Source: JAFNAG01 sp963824985 (lineage in GTDB: Bacteria; Acidobacteriota; UBA6911). Taken from it: 64,000 nucleotides of DNA. Below the pieces are notes generated by a model that saw only the letters and a list, made by a program, of their open reading frames with translations, was not told the origin of the DNA and searched no databases. Of this stretch, positions 51,648-61,155 are shown in pieces (positions within the stretch are counted from its first letter, which is position 1; every line of letters begins with the position of its first letter). Both the position numbers and the translations under genes were made by a program. The DNA lies in NCBI GenBank assembly GCA_963824985.1, contig CAWGRQ010000038.1:144371-208370 (forward strand), read 5' to 3'.

Positions 51648-52748
51648 CTATAGCTGCTCCAGGTGCGCATCCTCTTCCAGAACCGGCCTGGATTCAATCC
51701 GCGACAACCAGAGGACGGCCAGAAGCGTGATCAAGCCTACCGCCAGCATGAGCAACACAATATTTTTCACCAGACCCGCCAGTGGGTTCGCCACTCTCTC
51801 GACCGGACTCGAAATCACCAGCATCCAGTCCAGATGCGGGTATAACTCCAGAAGACTGCGCGAATTCAAACCATAGATAGTCCGGGGCTCGCTTTGGTTG
51901 ATGTAAAATCGCTTCCCCTTCTTCCTGGCGTCAACAAGCTCGGCGATGCCAGGGAATGACTGGTTGTCCAGGTAACTGTACCCGAGTGATGAAACGATGG
52001 TCCCATCGCTGCGAACCAGTGCGGCCCGGCCTTCGAAGCTGGCGCGCATGGACCCGATGAGCGAGTGGATGGCCTGCGCATCGATGCTCACCATGATGAC
52101 ACCCATCACCCCGCCCTTGGGATCGACAAACGGCTGGGCGATATCGAAGGAGTTGGTTTTCGCGCTTTCATGGTAGTGAATGTCGCCGATGAAGATGGCC
52201 CCCTTCTGGCCGTCGGAATAGGCCTCCTTCCACCAGTCGTCATTGGCGTGGTGATATTCGGACGTTTTGCCCGTCGCTGCCACCGTGCGGCCGAGGAAGT
52301 CGGTCACGATGATCTCGCGGTAGGCTGTGCGCACGGCTGCGTAGCGGCGGAGGAAATCGGAGGCGGGATTGTCCAGGATAGCCCGCAGCTCCGGGGACTG
52401 GTAATCCAGTGACCGCCAGTGCTCCGACACGGCGATGATTTCCTTGCGTACTGCGTTCAAGTCCCCGCCAAGGTCGAGATTTTTCCTTTCGATCGCCGTC
52501 CTGAGAACGGGCACCTCGGTGAGGCCGGCGATCTCGATGATCTGGTTCCCGATGTAGTCATTGAGGTAGTTGAACGCCATGTCAGCCGACTCTGCGAGTC
52601 CGGCTCCGTGGCTTTCGAGGAAAGATTGCTGAGAACCGCTGACCAGTCGCCAGGTCCCCAGCAGGAAGGGCACGACAGCGATGAGCAGCAGGATGGACAG
52701 CAGGCGGAAATCTACGATGAATTTCCAAGGAGTCTTGGGGTGTTCCAT
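51648..52748 (-). CDS. Membrane Cache-domain sensor without an output domain
   Basis: The product is 366 aa. One N-terminal helix (LLSILLLIAVVPFLLGTWRL) and one near residue 330-350 (NIVLLMLAVGLITLLAVLWL) bracket a large periplasmic double-Cache domain. Ligand-binding style segments are TDFLGRTVAATGKTSEYHHA, NDDWWKEAYSDGQKGAIFIG and VDPKGGVMGVIMVSIDAQAI. Only ~17 residues follow the second helix, so HAMP, kinase and GGDEF modules are absent. It may act with a partner, or it may be the truncated front of a kinase. No adjacent output gene is evident. Confidence 0.82.
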   Translation of the reverse strand: MEHPKTPWKFIVDFRLLSILLLIAVVPFLLGTWRLVSGSQQSFLESHGAGLAESADMAFNYLNDYIGNQIIEIAGLTEVPVLRTAIERKNLDLGGDLNAVRKEIIAVSEHWRSLDYQSPELRAILDNPASDFLRRYAAVRTAYREIIVTDFLGRTVAATGKTSEYHHANDDWWKEAYSDGQKGAIFIGDIHYHESAKTNSFDIAQPFVDPKGGVMGVIMVSIDAQAIHSLIGSMRASFEGRAALVRSDGTIVSSLGYSYLDNQSFPGIAELVDARKKGKRFYINQSEPRTIYGLNSRSLLELYPHLDWMLVISSPVERVANPLAGLVKNIVLLMLAVGLITLLAVLWLSRIESRPVLEEDAHLEQL

Positions 52749-53082
52749 GGAGTCCCCCTTCCGGAATGAAAGTTGGACGTTTCGGAGGCCTTGCGGGGTC
52801 AGTCCGGGGAGGAGCCCTGGGCAGCGACGCGCCTCCGCCTAAAACAGGTTATAAAATTATCATACTCCCGGATGCCGACAATATCCACTACGGTGTCGCT
52901 CACGATTGCAGTGTCATTGGATATTCTGCCCGCAGTCGCCGTCCTTGTGACAATTTCCGAGATCTAACGTTTTTGGACAATTGAACGGGATAGCCCAATC
53001 GATGGAGATTTTTGACCGCAAAATTGGCGGTTCCGAAACGGGCGAGGGGGACTTGTCCGAACCCAGCGAGCGATGAGGCGCA
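52749..53082. other. Gene-free stretch
   Basis: No supported gene, RNA or repeat is visible here. ORFs are short and lack ribosome sites. Confidence 0.5.
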
Positions 53083-53688
53083 TTACAGGCCGGGTTTTTG
53101 CGCTACGACCATGATTTCGAATTCGTCCAGCTCGATGGCTCGTTTGCCCCAGTTGCCTGCGGTGCCGCCCCAGATGTTGAGCACGCTCATCCCTGCGAGC
53201 TGAAACAGCAAGGTGATCTCGGTTGGCGTGAACGCGCGCTCCCGCAGGCGAATCGCTGGCAGTCCCTCTCCCGGCGAGTAGTCGGTCGACGTGGTCATGG
53301 TCAGCGGGTCGAACTGCCCCTGCTCGACATCATCCTGCGAGCGTTCTCGAATCATTTTGAAAGCGCTCAGCATGGTAAAGAGCGTCTTGCCTTTCGGTTT
53401 CAGCGCGTGGCTGACATTGCGCAAAATGGTAAGGGGCTGCTGGTTCGCATCATCTGCGCCGCCAAGCAGGCCAAAGGAGCCTTCACAGATGCAAATGACC
53501 GCATCGAACGGTTTATCCAGTGAAAACGTACAAGCGTTTTCCTGGATCCATTCGATTTCCACCTTTGCGGCTCTAGCCTTGTCCCGAGCCTGCGCAAGCA
53601 TGCCGGAGGAAAGATCGATTCCCGTGACTGGACCGCAAATCGGGGATTCTCGAATCCGCCCGGCAGAACGCCGTTCCGCATCAGGCAA
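53083..53688 (-). pseudogene. SAM methyltransferase lacking its N-terminal part
   Basis: The frame contains VTGIDLSSGMLAQARDKA, the acidic strand and helix after motif I, then EWIQENACTF, FDAVICICEGSFGLL, and a substrate region with LTMTTSTDYSPGEGLPAIRL. Motif I itself (a glycine-rich DxGxGxG) is missing. The upstream DNA in all frames gives no substitute. The Met at 53688 has no ribosome site. It is therefore most likely an N-terminally deleted remnant; enzyme activity is unlikely without motif I. Confidence 0.7.
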
Positions 53689-53904
53689 TCCAAGCTTCTA
53701 ATACGCTTTAAATCGACGCCGGGTTGCGTCAATATCGCTTTCATGAAGGCCTGATGGCCTCGGCATTACACCGCCACGTAAACGCTGAAACGTTCATGAT
53801 GAACCGTTGGTCCTCGGTGACCGTCTAATTGAACAGGCGGGCTCGTGAATCGCTGTCCGCCCAGGCCCCCCCCATTCAGTCTGGAAAATCTTTGAGGAGG
53901 ATTT

Positions 53905-54474
53905 ATGCTTATGAAGAGGACTTTGATTTTTGCCTCATGTCTCTTTCTTGCAGCAGCGCTGGGGTATCCCCAGGGACGGGGGGGAGCGCAAGGTCAGTCC
54001 CAGGGGAAAGGACAGCGACAGGGCGGCATTCAGGCCGGACAAGACGCCATGAACCGGGAACGCATCCAGACCACCAGTCAGCAACGAGACCAGATCCGTG
54101 CCTGTGACAAGTTGGCAGACGGCATTCGCATACAGGCACGCGAAATGTCCCGTATCTCTGCAGGCAAGTTCAACGCCGACCAGGCACGCAGGCAGCAGGC
54201 GGGACTAGGAGAACAGGTCGGGGCCATGGAACGGGAACATGAGCGTTTGATGCAGGGCCTTGATGCCACGCAAAATCAGGCGTGGCAGGGGCGCATCCGG
54301 AAACTGAACCGGCTGCGCGAGCAGTTCAACGACCATCTGCAGCAGATGAATCAGGACCTGAATACCGCAAATCCCGACGCCAAACGCATTGCAGAACGCG
54401 CGCGGGAGATGGAACGGACGATGACGGAGTGGCGCAAACATTACAGCGCCCTGTCTTCGGAAAAGACATGGTGA
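53905..54474 (+). CDS. Exported Gln/Arg-rich helical protein
   Basis: The product is 189 aa. GAGGAGG precedes the ATG, and a good signal peptide follows (LIFASCLFLAAALGYPQG). A Gly/Gln linker leads to a long helical part with many Gln, Arg and Glu residues (EQVGAMEREHERLMQGLDAT, LREQFNDHLQQMNQDLNTAN), suggesting a coiled coil. I do not recognise a family. It is a single-gene unit. Confidence 0.75.
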   Translation: MLMKRTLIFASCLFLAAALGYPQGRGGAQGQSQGKGQRQGGIQAGQDAMNRERIQTTSQQRDQIRACDKLADGIRIQAREMSRISAGKFNADQARRQQAGLGEQVGAMEREHERLMQGLDATQNQAWQGRIRKLNRLREQFNDHLQQMNQDLNTANPDAKRIAERAREMERTMTEWRKHYSALSSEKTW

Positions 54475-54632
54475 GCGCCTGGAGCCTCGGCCCCCGAGTG
54501 CCGGAAGCCTCCGGGGGGTTGGCAGAGTACCCCTCGGGATTGGGATCAGGGATCGTATCGGAATGGGAATAGAGGTTGTCCCTCGCTGGATCGGCATTGG
54601 CCTGGAGCGACCCCATCAGCGCTCGTCGGCTG

Positions 54633-55166
54633 TTATTCATAGCGCAGCGCCTCGATCGGATCCTCGCCGACGAATAGGTTGTCGGCGACGGTCTTGCCCA
54701 GGACGCAGACCCGTTGCGCGGAACTCTCGTCCTGCTCGGTGAAAAATGTGCCGCTATCCATTTCCCAAAGCTTGATGGACAGGAAGTTGGTGTTGACTCC
54801 CTGGATGTTAGTGAACCAGTTCTGGTTTCCGAACACGACGGGTGCGCTGGCCCTCACCATCGGTGAAGCGAGGCGGACGGCGGGACAATCGCGAACGATG
54901 GCCTGATAGTCTTCCACGGTCAGGGAACTGGAAGTGCCGGCACCGGATCTTACACCGCCCCGGTTATAGGAGCCCGCGGTGACATAGAGCATGTTGCTCC
55001 CGGCACTTGCAATCTGCTCGGAGATCGTTGCCTGGGCGCCCTGCCCGATGCTCACCATGGCGATAACGGCGCCGATGATGATGCCGAGCATCGTGAGGAT
55101 CGATCGCATTTTGTTAAGTCCGAGTGCCTTCTGCGCCACGCGGATTATGGTGAATAGAAAGACCAT
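54633..55166 (-). pseudogene. MacB-type ABC permease with internal deletion
   Basis: The product is 177 aa. The N-terminal MacB helix and periplasmic domain are intact (KMRSILTMLGIIIGAVIAMV, GKTVADNLFVGEDPI). After DPI the sequence jumps to EALRYE and stop, the typical last residues of MacB permeases (DPIEALRYE). Full-length permeases have ~400 residues, so ~200 residues, including the three C-terminal helices, are gone. The deletion is in frame and probably arose between two 'DPI' coding repeats. The protein could not form a working permease. Confidence 0.8.
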
Positions 55167-55169
55167 GGG

Positions 55170-55919
55170 TTAATCCTCGGCAGCCGGCATGCCGGCGAGT
55201 ATCTCGGAGGCCAGGCGGCGCTGCAGCACAGGCTGATCTCGCACAATCCGCCCATCACGGAAGGTGATGATCCGTTTGCCGTATTCGGCTATGTCGGGCT
55301 CGTGAGTGACCAGGATAATGGTCAGGCTCTCCTGCTCGTTGAGCTCCTGGAACACCTGCATGATCTCGACGCTGGTGCGGTTGTCCAGGTTGCCGGTCGG
55401 CTCATCCGCCAGCAGGATGGACGGGTGGTTCACCAGCGACCGGGCGATTGCCACGCGCTGCTGCTGGCCGCCGGACAGTTGAGACGGCACATGGTGAACC
55501 CGGTCGCCCAATCCCACCTTCAGCAGCGCTTCCTGGGCGAGCCGGCGGCGGTCCCGGGCACGAATTCGTGCATAAATCAGCGGTAATTCGACATTTTCCA
55601 GGGCGGACGTCCGGCTCAACAGGTTGAATCCCTGAAAAACGAATCCGACGCGCTCGTTTCGGATGTGGGCAAGTTCGACACGCGACAGGTCCGCAACGTC
55701 GGTTCCGTCCAGCAAATAAGTCCCGCCCGAAGGTTTGTCCAGGCAGCCGAGCATATTCATGAACGTCGATTTTCCGGAGCCCGACGCCCCCATGATGGCC
55801 ACGAACTCGCCACGGCGGATCTCCAGGCAGATCCCGCGCAACGCGTGCACCCGCGCATCCCCCATCTCGTAGTATTTGTGGAGATCCTGGACTGAGATGA
55901 GCGCTTCGTCACCACCCAT
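55170..55919 (-). CDS. ABC transporter ATP-binding protein, MacB/LolD type
   Basis: The product is 249 aa from ATG 55919, which overlaps the upstream stop as TGATG. Walker A GASGSGKSTFMNMLGCLD, Q-loop FVFQGFNLL, signature LSGGQQQRVAIARSLVNHPS, Walker B ILLADEPTGNLD and H-loop VTHEPDIAEYG are all intact. It belongs to the MacB/LolD family that powers extrusion across the envelope. Its partner genes on both sides are damaged, so it may now be orphaned. Confidence 0.93.
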   Translation of the reverse strand: MGGDEALISVQDLHKYYEMGDARVHALRGICLEIRRGEFVAIMGASGSGKSTFMNMLGCLDKPSGGTYLLDGTDVADLSRVELAHIRNERVGFVFQGFNLLSRTSALENVELPLIYARIRARDRRRLAQEALLKVGLGDRVHHVPSQLSGGQQQRVAIARSLVNHPSILLADEPTGNLDNRTSVEIMQVFQELNEQESLTIILVTHEPDIAEYGKRIITFRDGRIVRDQPVLQRRLASEILAGMPAAED

Positions 55920-56944
55920 CACCCAGAGGACCACGCGCCTGCCCCGGCCGCTCTGGATAGGTTTCGCCTCGCCCGAGGAGCGCTGGATACCGCGCCAGTC
56001 CCATTGGATGAGGGGCGCTGGGACCCAACGGCGGTACCGCCCGGCGCAAATCCCATCCTCATGCCGCCGGAGGCCGATGCCTTTGCGTCCGGAACCGAAG
56101 CAGCTCTGGCGGCGATCTCCTTCATCTGGCTGTAATATTTCTCTTCGCCTCCCCGTTTGAAAGCGGCCTCCATTTCCTGGTCCGTGAGGTTCGGCTTGAA
56201 TCGCAGCGCCGCATTGGGAATCGTCAGCACGTTCTCGGCCTTGTCGATCAGAATCTTGACATTGGCGGTCATGCCCGGCTTGAGTTTCAGCTGCGGATTG
56301 GAGACATCAATCATGGCATTGTAGGTCACCACGTTTTGAACCGTGGTGGCGGCCAGTCGCACCTGGCTGATCCTGCCCCGGAACGTCTCCTTCGGATAGG
56401 CATCCACGGTGAACGATGCCTCCATGCCCGACTTGATCTTGCCCACATCGGCTTCGTCTATGTTGGTGCTCACCTGCATCTTGGTCAGGTCTTCGCCAAT
56501 GGTAAACAGCGTGGGAGAAGAAAAACTGGCCGCCACGGTCTGACCTCTATCGACGCTGCGGGAAATGATAGTTCCCGAGATCGGGCTGGTAATGATGGTG
56601 TGTTCGAGATTGACCTTCGCCTGTCCCAGGCTCGCCTGCGCCTGTCCCAATCTCTGCTCGTCGGCCTTGTATCGGGCGTCAGCCGAGTCAATCTGCGCCT
56701 GAGCCGCCTGCATCGCGGCGTTGGAAGCATCCAGCAGAGCCTGAGCCGTATCGAGGTCATCCTGGGCGATGAGCTTCTCGTCCCACAGCTGTTTCTGGAT
56801 CTTCAACTTCCTTTGCATGTTGACCACATCGACATTGGACTTGGCAAGGTCGGCCTTGGCTGCGGCAATTGAGGCCTTGTCATCGTTCAGGCTCGCTTCC
56901 GCGGCTCGCATATTGGCCTCCGCCTTTGGAAGGATTGGCGGCAA
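55919..56944 (-). pseudogene. MacA-like periplasmic adaptor, truncated at both ends
   Basis: The ORF is 341 aa from a TTG. It begins inside the coiled-coil hairpin (PKAEANMRAAEASLNDDKAS), without the membrane anchor and first lipoyl/beta-barrel strands. The rest of the adaptor is normal (LEHTIITSPISGTIISRSVD, DEADVGKIKSGMEASFTVDA, LKLKPGMTANVKILIDKAEN). The C-terminus after ALRFKPNLTDQEM runs into a low-complexity tail (ASGGMRMGFAPGGTAVGSQR) ending without the usual membrane-proximal domain. Both ends thus look lost. The gene precedes the ATPase and permease. Confidence 0.78.
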
Positions 56945-57093
56945 CCAACATACCCTGACAACCGCACCGTATGACAGCAGCCCATGTCGGCCAGGGCTCC
57001 CAAATTCAGTTCCACCTCCCGGTCCCGCCCATTTTAGGCCATATCTATTTAATAAATAACAACTTGGATACCTAATATATTTTCATATTATTT

Positions 57094-57121
57094 TTGAAAT
57101 CAATAGATCATGTGATATAGT
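57094..57121 (+). promoter_or_regulatory. Sigma70-type promoter of the phosphatase gene
   Basis: TTGAAA (57094-57099) and TATAGT (57116-57121) are 16 nt apart in an AT-rich tract, 32 nt before the ATG. Confidence 0.7.
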
Positions 57122-57152
57122 GTTACATATCAGTTATTGATAGGAGGGCATA

Positions 57153-57944
57153 ATGCAAACCGGCTATACTTCACTCGGGAGCGCCGACTATCCCCAAACG
57201 GTGGCGTGGTCCTCTGCCGAAGAGATGGCGAGCGCCCGGGATGTCCAGATCCGCCTTTTGCGGCGCAGGGTTCCTTATCTGGAAACGCTGGAATGCGGCC
57301 TATGTTATCTGCCGGCGCGCGGCATCGGCGGGGATTACTATGACTTCATTCACCTCGGTTTGGGGAGGGTCGGGCTGGCGCTGGGAGACATCTCGGGCAA
57401 GGGAGTGCCCGCGGCGTTGATGATGGCGAGCCTGCAGGCAATCCTCAGGACTCAGTCGGCCACCTGCTCAGGTGATATCGCGCGCCTGTTGCGTGTGGCC
57501 AACCGGCTTTTTTGCGAGTGTACCGCGGAGAGCCATTATGCCAGCCTGTTTCTCGGGGAATACAACGATGCCACACGCCGGTTGCGTTATGCCAACTGTG
57601 GGCATACATCTCCCCTGCTTGTCCACCGGGACTCTGCCATCGACCGGCTTGAATCGACTGCGACGGTCCTGGGAATGTTTCCGGACTGGAGCTGCTCCGT
57701 GAGCGAGATTGAACTCCGGGCCGGAGACACGCTGCTGCTATTCACGGACGGCGTGACTGAAGCGATGAATGAATCCGGCGAGGAGTTCGGGGAGATCCGT
57801 TTGCTGAGGGCGCTGAAAGAGTCGCGGCACATCCCCCTTTCTGCGCTCGTGCATGACCTGGCGGCAAAAGTCCTGGAGTTCAGCGGCAACCATCTTACGG
57901 ACGACCTGACCCTGCTGGTTGCTCGTGCTCTGGTGCCCGCCTAG
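57153..57944 (+). CDS. SpoIIE/RsbU-type PP2C serine phosphatase
   Basis: The product is 263 aa. GGAGGGC precedes the ATG. The domain has GIGGDYYDFI with the metal Asp, LALGDISGKGVPAALMMASL, YANCGHTSPLLVHR, LLLFTDGVTEAMNESGEEFG and HLTDDLTLLVARAL. All the acidic metal ligands of the PPM fold are visible. The short N-terminal extension has no sensor domain. Such phosphatases act on anti-anti-sigma (STAS) proteins in partner-switching; no STAS or kinase gene is nearby, so the target is unknown. Confidence 0.93.
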   Translation: MQTGYTSLGSADYPQTVAWSSAEEMASARDVQIRLLRRRVPYLETLECGLCYLPARGIGGDYYDFIHLGLGRVGLALGDISGKGVPAALMMASLQAILRTQSATCSGDIARLLRVANRLFCECTAESHYASLFLGEYNDATRRLRYANCGHTSPLLVHRDSAIDRLESTATVLGMFPDWSCSVSEIELRAGDTLLLFTDGVTEAMNESGEEFGEIRLLRALKESRHIPLSALVHDLAAKVLEFSGNHLTDDLTLLVARALVPA

Positions 57945-58053
57945 CCCGTGAGATTTTGGGTACAAGGGCCATAACCTGAATCCTCCCAGAGAATCGTGGA
58001 TGAGTTTCAACGAGATTTCGAGGTTGAGGCGCCTGTCCCGAAATTCCCCAATA

Positions 58054-58269
58054 CTACTGGTGCTTTTCGAACGGAGTCACGATAACCACGAAAACCGCGA
58101 CCAGAAAAATCAATGCCATCAGGGGAAACACGTACCAGGCCACCCCGCTGAGTGTGGTGCGCACGCTTTCGCCGCGGATTTTGGCCGTCCGGTCTTCCAA
58201 TGGCGCCGTCGCCAGCCTGAAAAACGAGAATGCGAGACAGACTTCCAAATTATTGGTGGAAAGCGTCAT
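58054..58269 (-). CDS. Small single-membrane-span protein
   Basis: This is a possible 71-aa protein with a strong helix near its end (WYVFPLMALIFLVAVFVVIV) and a short tail TPFEKHQ. It has the style of small accessory membrane proteins, but no family is recognised and no clear ribosome site is seen. Confidence 0.4.
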   Translation of the reverse strand: MTLSTNNLEVCLAFSFFRLATAPLEDRTAKIRGESVRTTLSGVAWYVFPLMALIFLVAVFVVIVTPFEKHQ

Positions 58270-58444
58270 AATGGTCGTCACCCCGATCCCAAAGTAAGGG
58301 CAGGGTCCTATCTTTCTCCGGTGGCGGTGTAAATGGTGGAATGGCTTCAGACGCGAGGTGATGCTCGAGGGACGGTCGGGACGCAAGTTTTCCGGGCCGG
58401 TGAAGAACCGGGCAACCGGCCCTTTCTAAATGGGAGGCACTGCC

Positions 58445-59671
58445 ATGACGGAGGATCGATCCAGATCGCGCAGGGAATTCCTGATGGCTGGGGCGGCAGG
58501 GATTGCCGGGGCGGCGTTCATGGCCAATGCATCCTGCTCGCCGTCGCCGCAGGGCAAATCAACCAAACCGGGCAGTTTCGTGTATCGCACTCTGGGCCGG
58601 ACGGGCCTCAGGCTCCCCGTCGTGAGCATGGGGTCCGCATATGCCATTGACCTGGTTCGTACGGCTCTGGACGAAGGAATGGGCTACATCCACACTTCGA
58701 GTTCGTATTCCGAAAGGAACCAGGAGAGGATGTTGGGCCGGGCAATGCGGGGGCTCTCCCGCGAGTCTTTTGTAATTGGGACCAGCCCTGATTTACCTTA
58801 CATACTTGCCCCGGGCGACGATCGTTCCCTCGACGTCGGGAGGAACGTCAACCCCGACCTCATCATCCAATCCCTCGAAGGCAGCCTGCAGCGGCTTGGG
58901 CTCGAATATGTCGACATTTATTACCTGGCATCGGTCAGCAGCCGGGAAAGCACGTTGTTTGAGCCCTATGTGAAGGCGTTCGCCAGCCTGAAAGCGACCG
59001 GTAAAGCCAGATTCGTCGGGATCACGACCCACAGCAACGAACCCGAAGTGATCCGTGCCGCTACCGAAAGCGGATTCTGGGATGTAGTCCTGACCGCATA
59101 TAATTTCCGCCAGTCTCACCGCGAGGAAATACGGGCGGCAATCGCTCAGGCTGCCGCCGCCGGACTCGGGGTGGTAGCAATGAAGACACAGGCGGGAGTT
59201 TACTGGGATCCGGGCCGGCGCACGAAGATCAATATGAAAGCCGCTCTTAAATGGGTGTTGGCGGACGAAAACGTCCACACGGCCGTCCCGGCGTTTTCCA
59301 ACTACGACGAACTTCGCGAGGACCTCTCGGTGATGGAAAACCTGGCGCTGACCCCAGAGGAAATCCGCGACCTCAGGCTGGGAGATTCGGCCGGGCTTGC
59401 CGGGCTTTTCTGCCAGCAATGCAGGCGTTGCCTGCCGCAATGTCCCGCCGGCATGAATATCCCGGCCCTCATGCGCAGTGCCATGTACGCTCTCGGCTAT
59501 CGCCAGGCGCAACAAGCCCGCCAGGTACTGCATGGGTATGATGCGGCGGATATCGCATGCGGGCGCTGCCGGCGATGCAGCGTGCAGTGCACTCTCGGTC
59601 TCGATGTGAGATCGCGCGCGCTGGAGGTCGCGCAGATTCTGGCACCGCATAGTCGGCATTATGGCGCCTGA
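58445..59671 (+). CDS. Tat-exported aldo/keto reductase with C-terminal ferredoxin-like cysteines
   Basis: The product is 408 aa from ATG 58445 (GGGAGG upstream). The twin-arginine signal is SRREFLMAGAAGIAGAAF, followed by a Cys. The AKR barrel has LGRTGLRLPVVSMG, a catalytic-type YIHTSSSYSERNQERMLGRA, IQSLEGSLQRLGLEYVDIYY, and VGITTHSN. The end carries two cysteine sets, CQQCRRCLPQCPAGM and CGRCRRCSVQCTLGL, like 4Fe-4S ferredoxin clusters. Such AKR-ferredoxin fusions are a known but uncharacterised family. The substrate is unknown. Confidence 0.9.
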   Translation: MTEDRSRSRREFLMAGAAGIAGAAFMANASCSPSPQGKSTKPGSFVYRTLGRTGLRLPVVSMGSAYAIDLVRTALDEGMGYIHTSSSYSERNQERMLGRAMRGLSRESFVIGTSPDLPYILAPGDDRSLDVGRNVNPDLIIQSLEGSLQRLGLEYVDIYYLASVSSRESTLFEPYVKAFASLKATGKARFVGITTHSNEPEVIRAATESGFWDVVLTAYNFRQSHREEIRAAIAQAAAAGLGVVAMKTQAGVYWDPGRRTKINMKAALKWVLADENVHTAVPAFSNYDELREDLSVMENLALTPEEIRDLRLGDSAGLAGLFCQQCRRCLPQCPAGMNIPALMRSAMYALGYRQAQQARQVLHGYDAADIACGRCRRCSVQCTLGLDVRSRALEVAQILAPHSRHYGA

Positions 59672-59684
59672 TTTGTCCCCTAAT

Positions 59685-60900
59685 CTATCGCGATGACTCC
59701 GATCCCTTGCGTGCACGGATCACAACCCGATACTGGTTTTCGGAATTGAGATTGATGAGCGAGACAAAAGCGCGACCCTGAGAGCGTCCGATCGTCCCGG
59801 ATTGCGACACGCCGGCAACTTCCCAACCGGCGGGAAGCAGGATCGTATTGCGGAGCCCATGGACGGTGCGATCGAACACCAGGTTCCCTCCTTCCACCTT
59901 GTAGGCGGGATCCGCGAGCGTGCCGGTGATCCTGAGGTGGACGCTCTGCCTGTCGTCTGTGATCGGAACCTCCAACTGGATGGACATCACGCTGCCATCC
60001 TTCGCCGGCTGGAAGGCCTTCGCCGTGTCAAGATCGATCACTTTCAGATCCTGCAGCGGCAGGTACGCTAGATCCAGCCTTGCCTTGCGGCCTTTACGAT
60101 AATCGCTGTAGCTCTGATCCACCCTGATGCCGTGGGTCTCGGGCGCGCCCAGGTCATACAGGGTCTTGATATCATCGAAGAACATGTCGGCGGTTCGGAG
60201 CGCCGCAAAATTGGCCGTGGTCCTGCGCGCATGAACGGTCACCGGGCTGCTCTGCCGCTCGGATTGGCGAACATCAGTTTCAGCCTGCCGTCCGCGAGCG
60301 TGGTCAACTGGGCGGCGACATTCGAGGACAGGAAGGAGAATCCCAGCGGGAGAATCACCGCCCAGGCGATAGCCGCTCAGGCTGCGCACCCAGACGATAT
60401 CGTCTCCGTTCATCATGTAGGTCCGCGGATCTTTGTAGGTTTTGTAGATCAGAACGCGGCCGATCCCGCCTTCGGGAACCGGCATCGGCAGCGGCGCATG
60501 GATGACGTGTGCATCGCCTTCCTGCAGGTATTCGAATTTCAGCGGCTTTCCGGTGCGCGGATCAAAGACTTCGATGTCGGATCCTTCGCTGCCGCCGCGC
60601 GTCGCATTGATCAGCTCTGCAGCCCCGGCTTGGTTTCCGTCCGGGAGATATCAAGTTGCGGAACTGTTCGCTGCCCGGGGCGAGAATCGAATATTCTGTG
60701 TAAGGATCCTGTGTGAATAAGCGGGTGAGCGGAGGCGTCTGGCCTGAGAGCCATCAGGATTCGTACCCCCGGAAATGGATTGCCGGCCTGGCCGCCACGT
60801 CCCTGCCCCCGTGCCGCCGCCGGCATCCCCACAGCAGCCATGCGGCCACTCCTGCCGGAACCAGAGTAATCAGGAACACGAAAGCATAACCTGCAATTCT
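59685..60900 (-). pseudogene. Exported beta-rich protein of unknown function, several frameshifts
   Basis: The longest frame (60485-59685) has a normal C-terminus (PAGWEVAGVSQSGTIGRSQG, VIRARKGSESSR). From ~60340 to ~60260 it leaves the correct frame, where another frame reads GFSFLSSNVAAQLTTLADGR and LKLMFANPSG. Upstream, ELINATRGGSEGSDIEVFDP continues in the main frame to ~60655. TPPLTRLFTQDPYTEYSILA and a signal-like AGYAFVFLITLVPAGVAAWL are in others. At least three indels are needed to restore one protein of ~400 aa. I do not recognise a family. Confidence 0.55.
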
Positions 60901-61083
60901 CAACTGCCTTGGACCATGCATATTCTCATCCCTTCATGGCGATCCGGGAGTCATACCCCAAAATATGGAACGCAGCGGTTCGGATTGAAATTCAGTTTTG
61001 AGGGTACACATCGGCAGGATCTTAGCGCAAAACCGGGCGGCATCCTATTGTTAGAAGAGAGCTCATGAGGGGAAACAATGAAG

Positions 61084-61110
61084 CGGGCAACCTGCCGGTC
61101 GCCCCCACGG
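61084..61110. repeat. REP-like palindrome flanking the RAYT gene (3' side)
   Basis: GGGCAACCTGCCGGTCGCCC followed by CCACGG. It is the same family as 61726-61752 and 43545-43572. Confidence 0.85.
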
Positions 61111-61155
61111 TTGAACACAGGCGATCGGGAGGTGGCACATGCGAGTGCGATGGGT

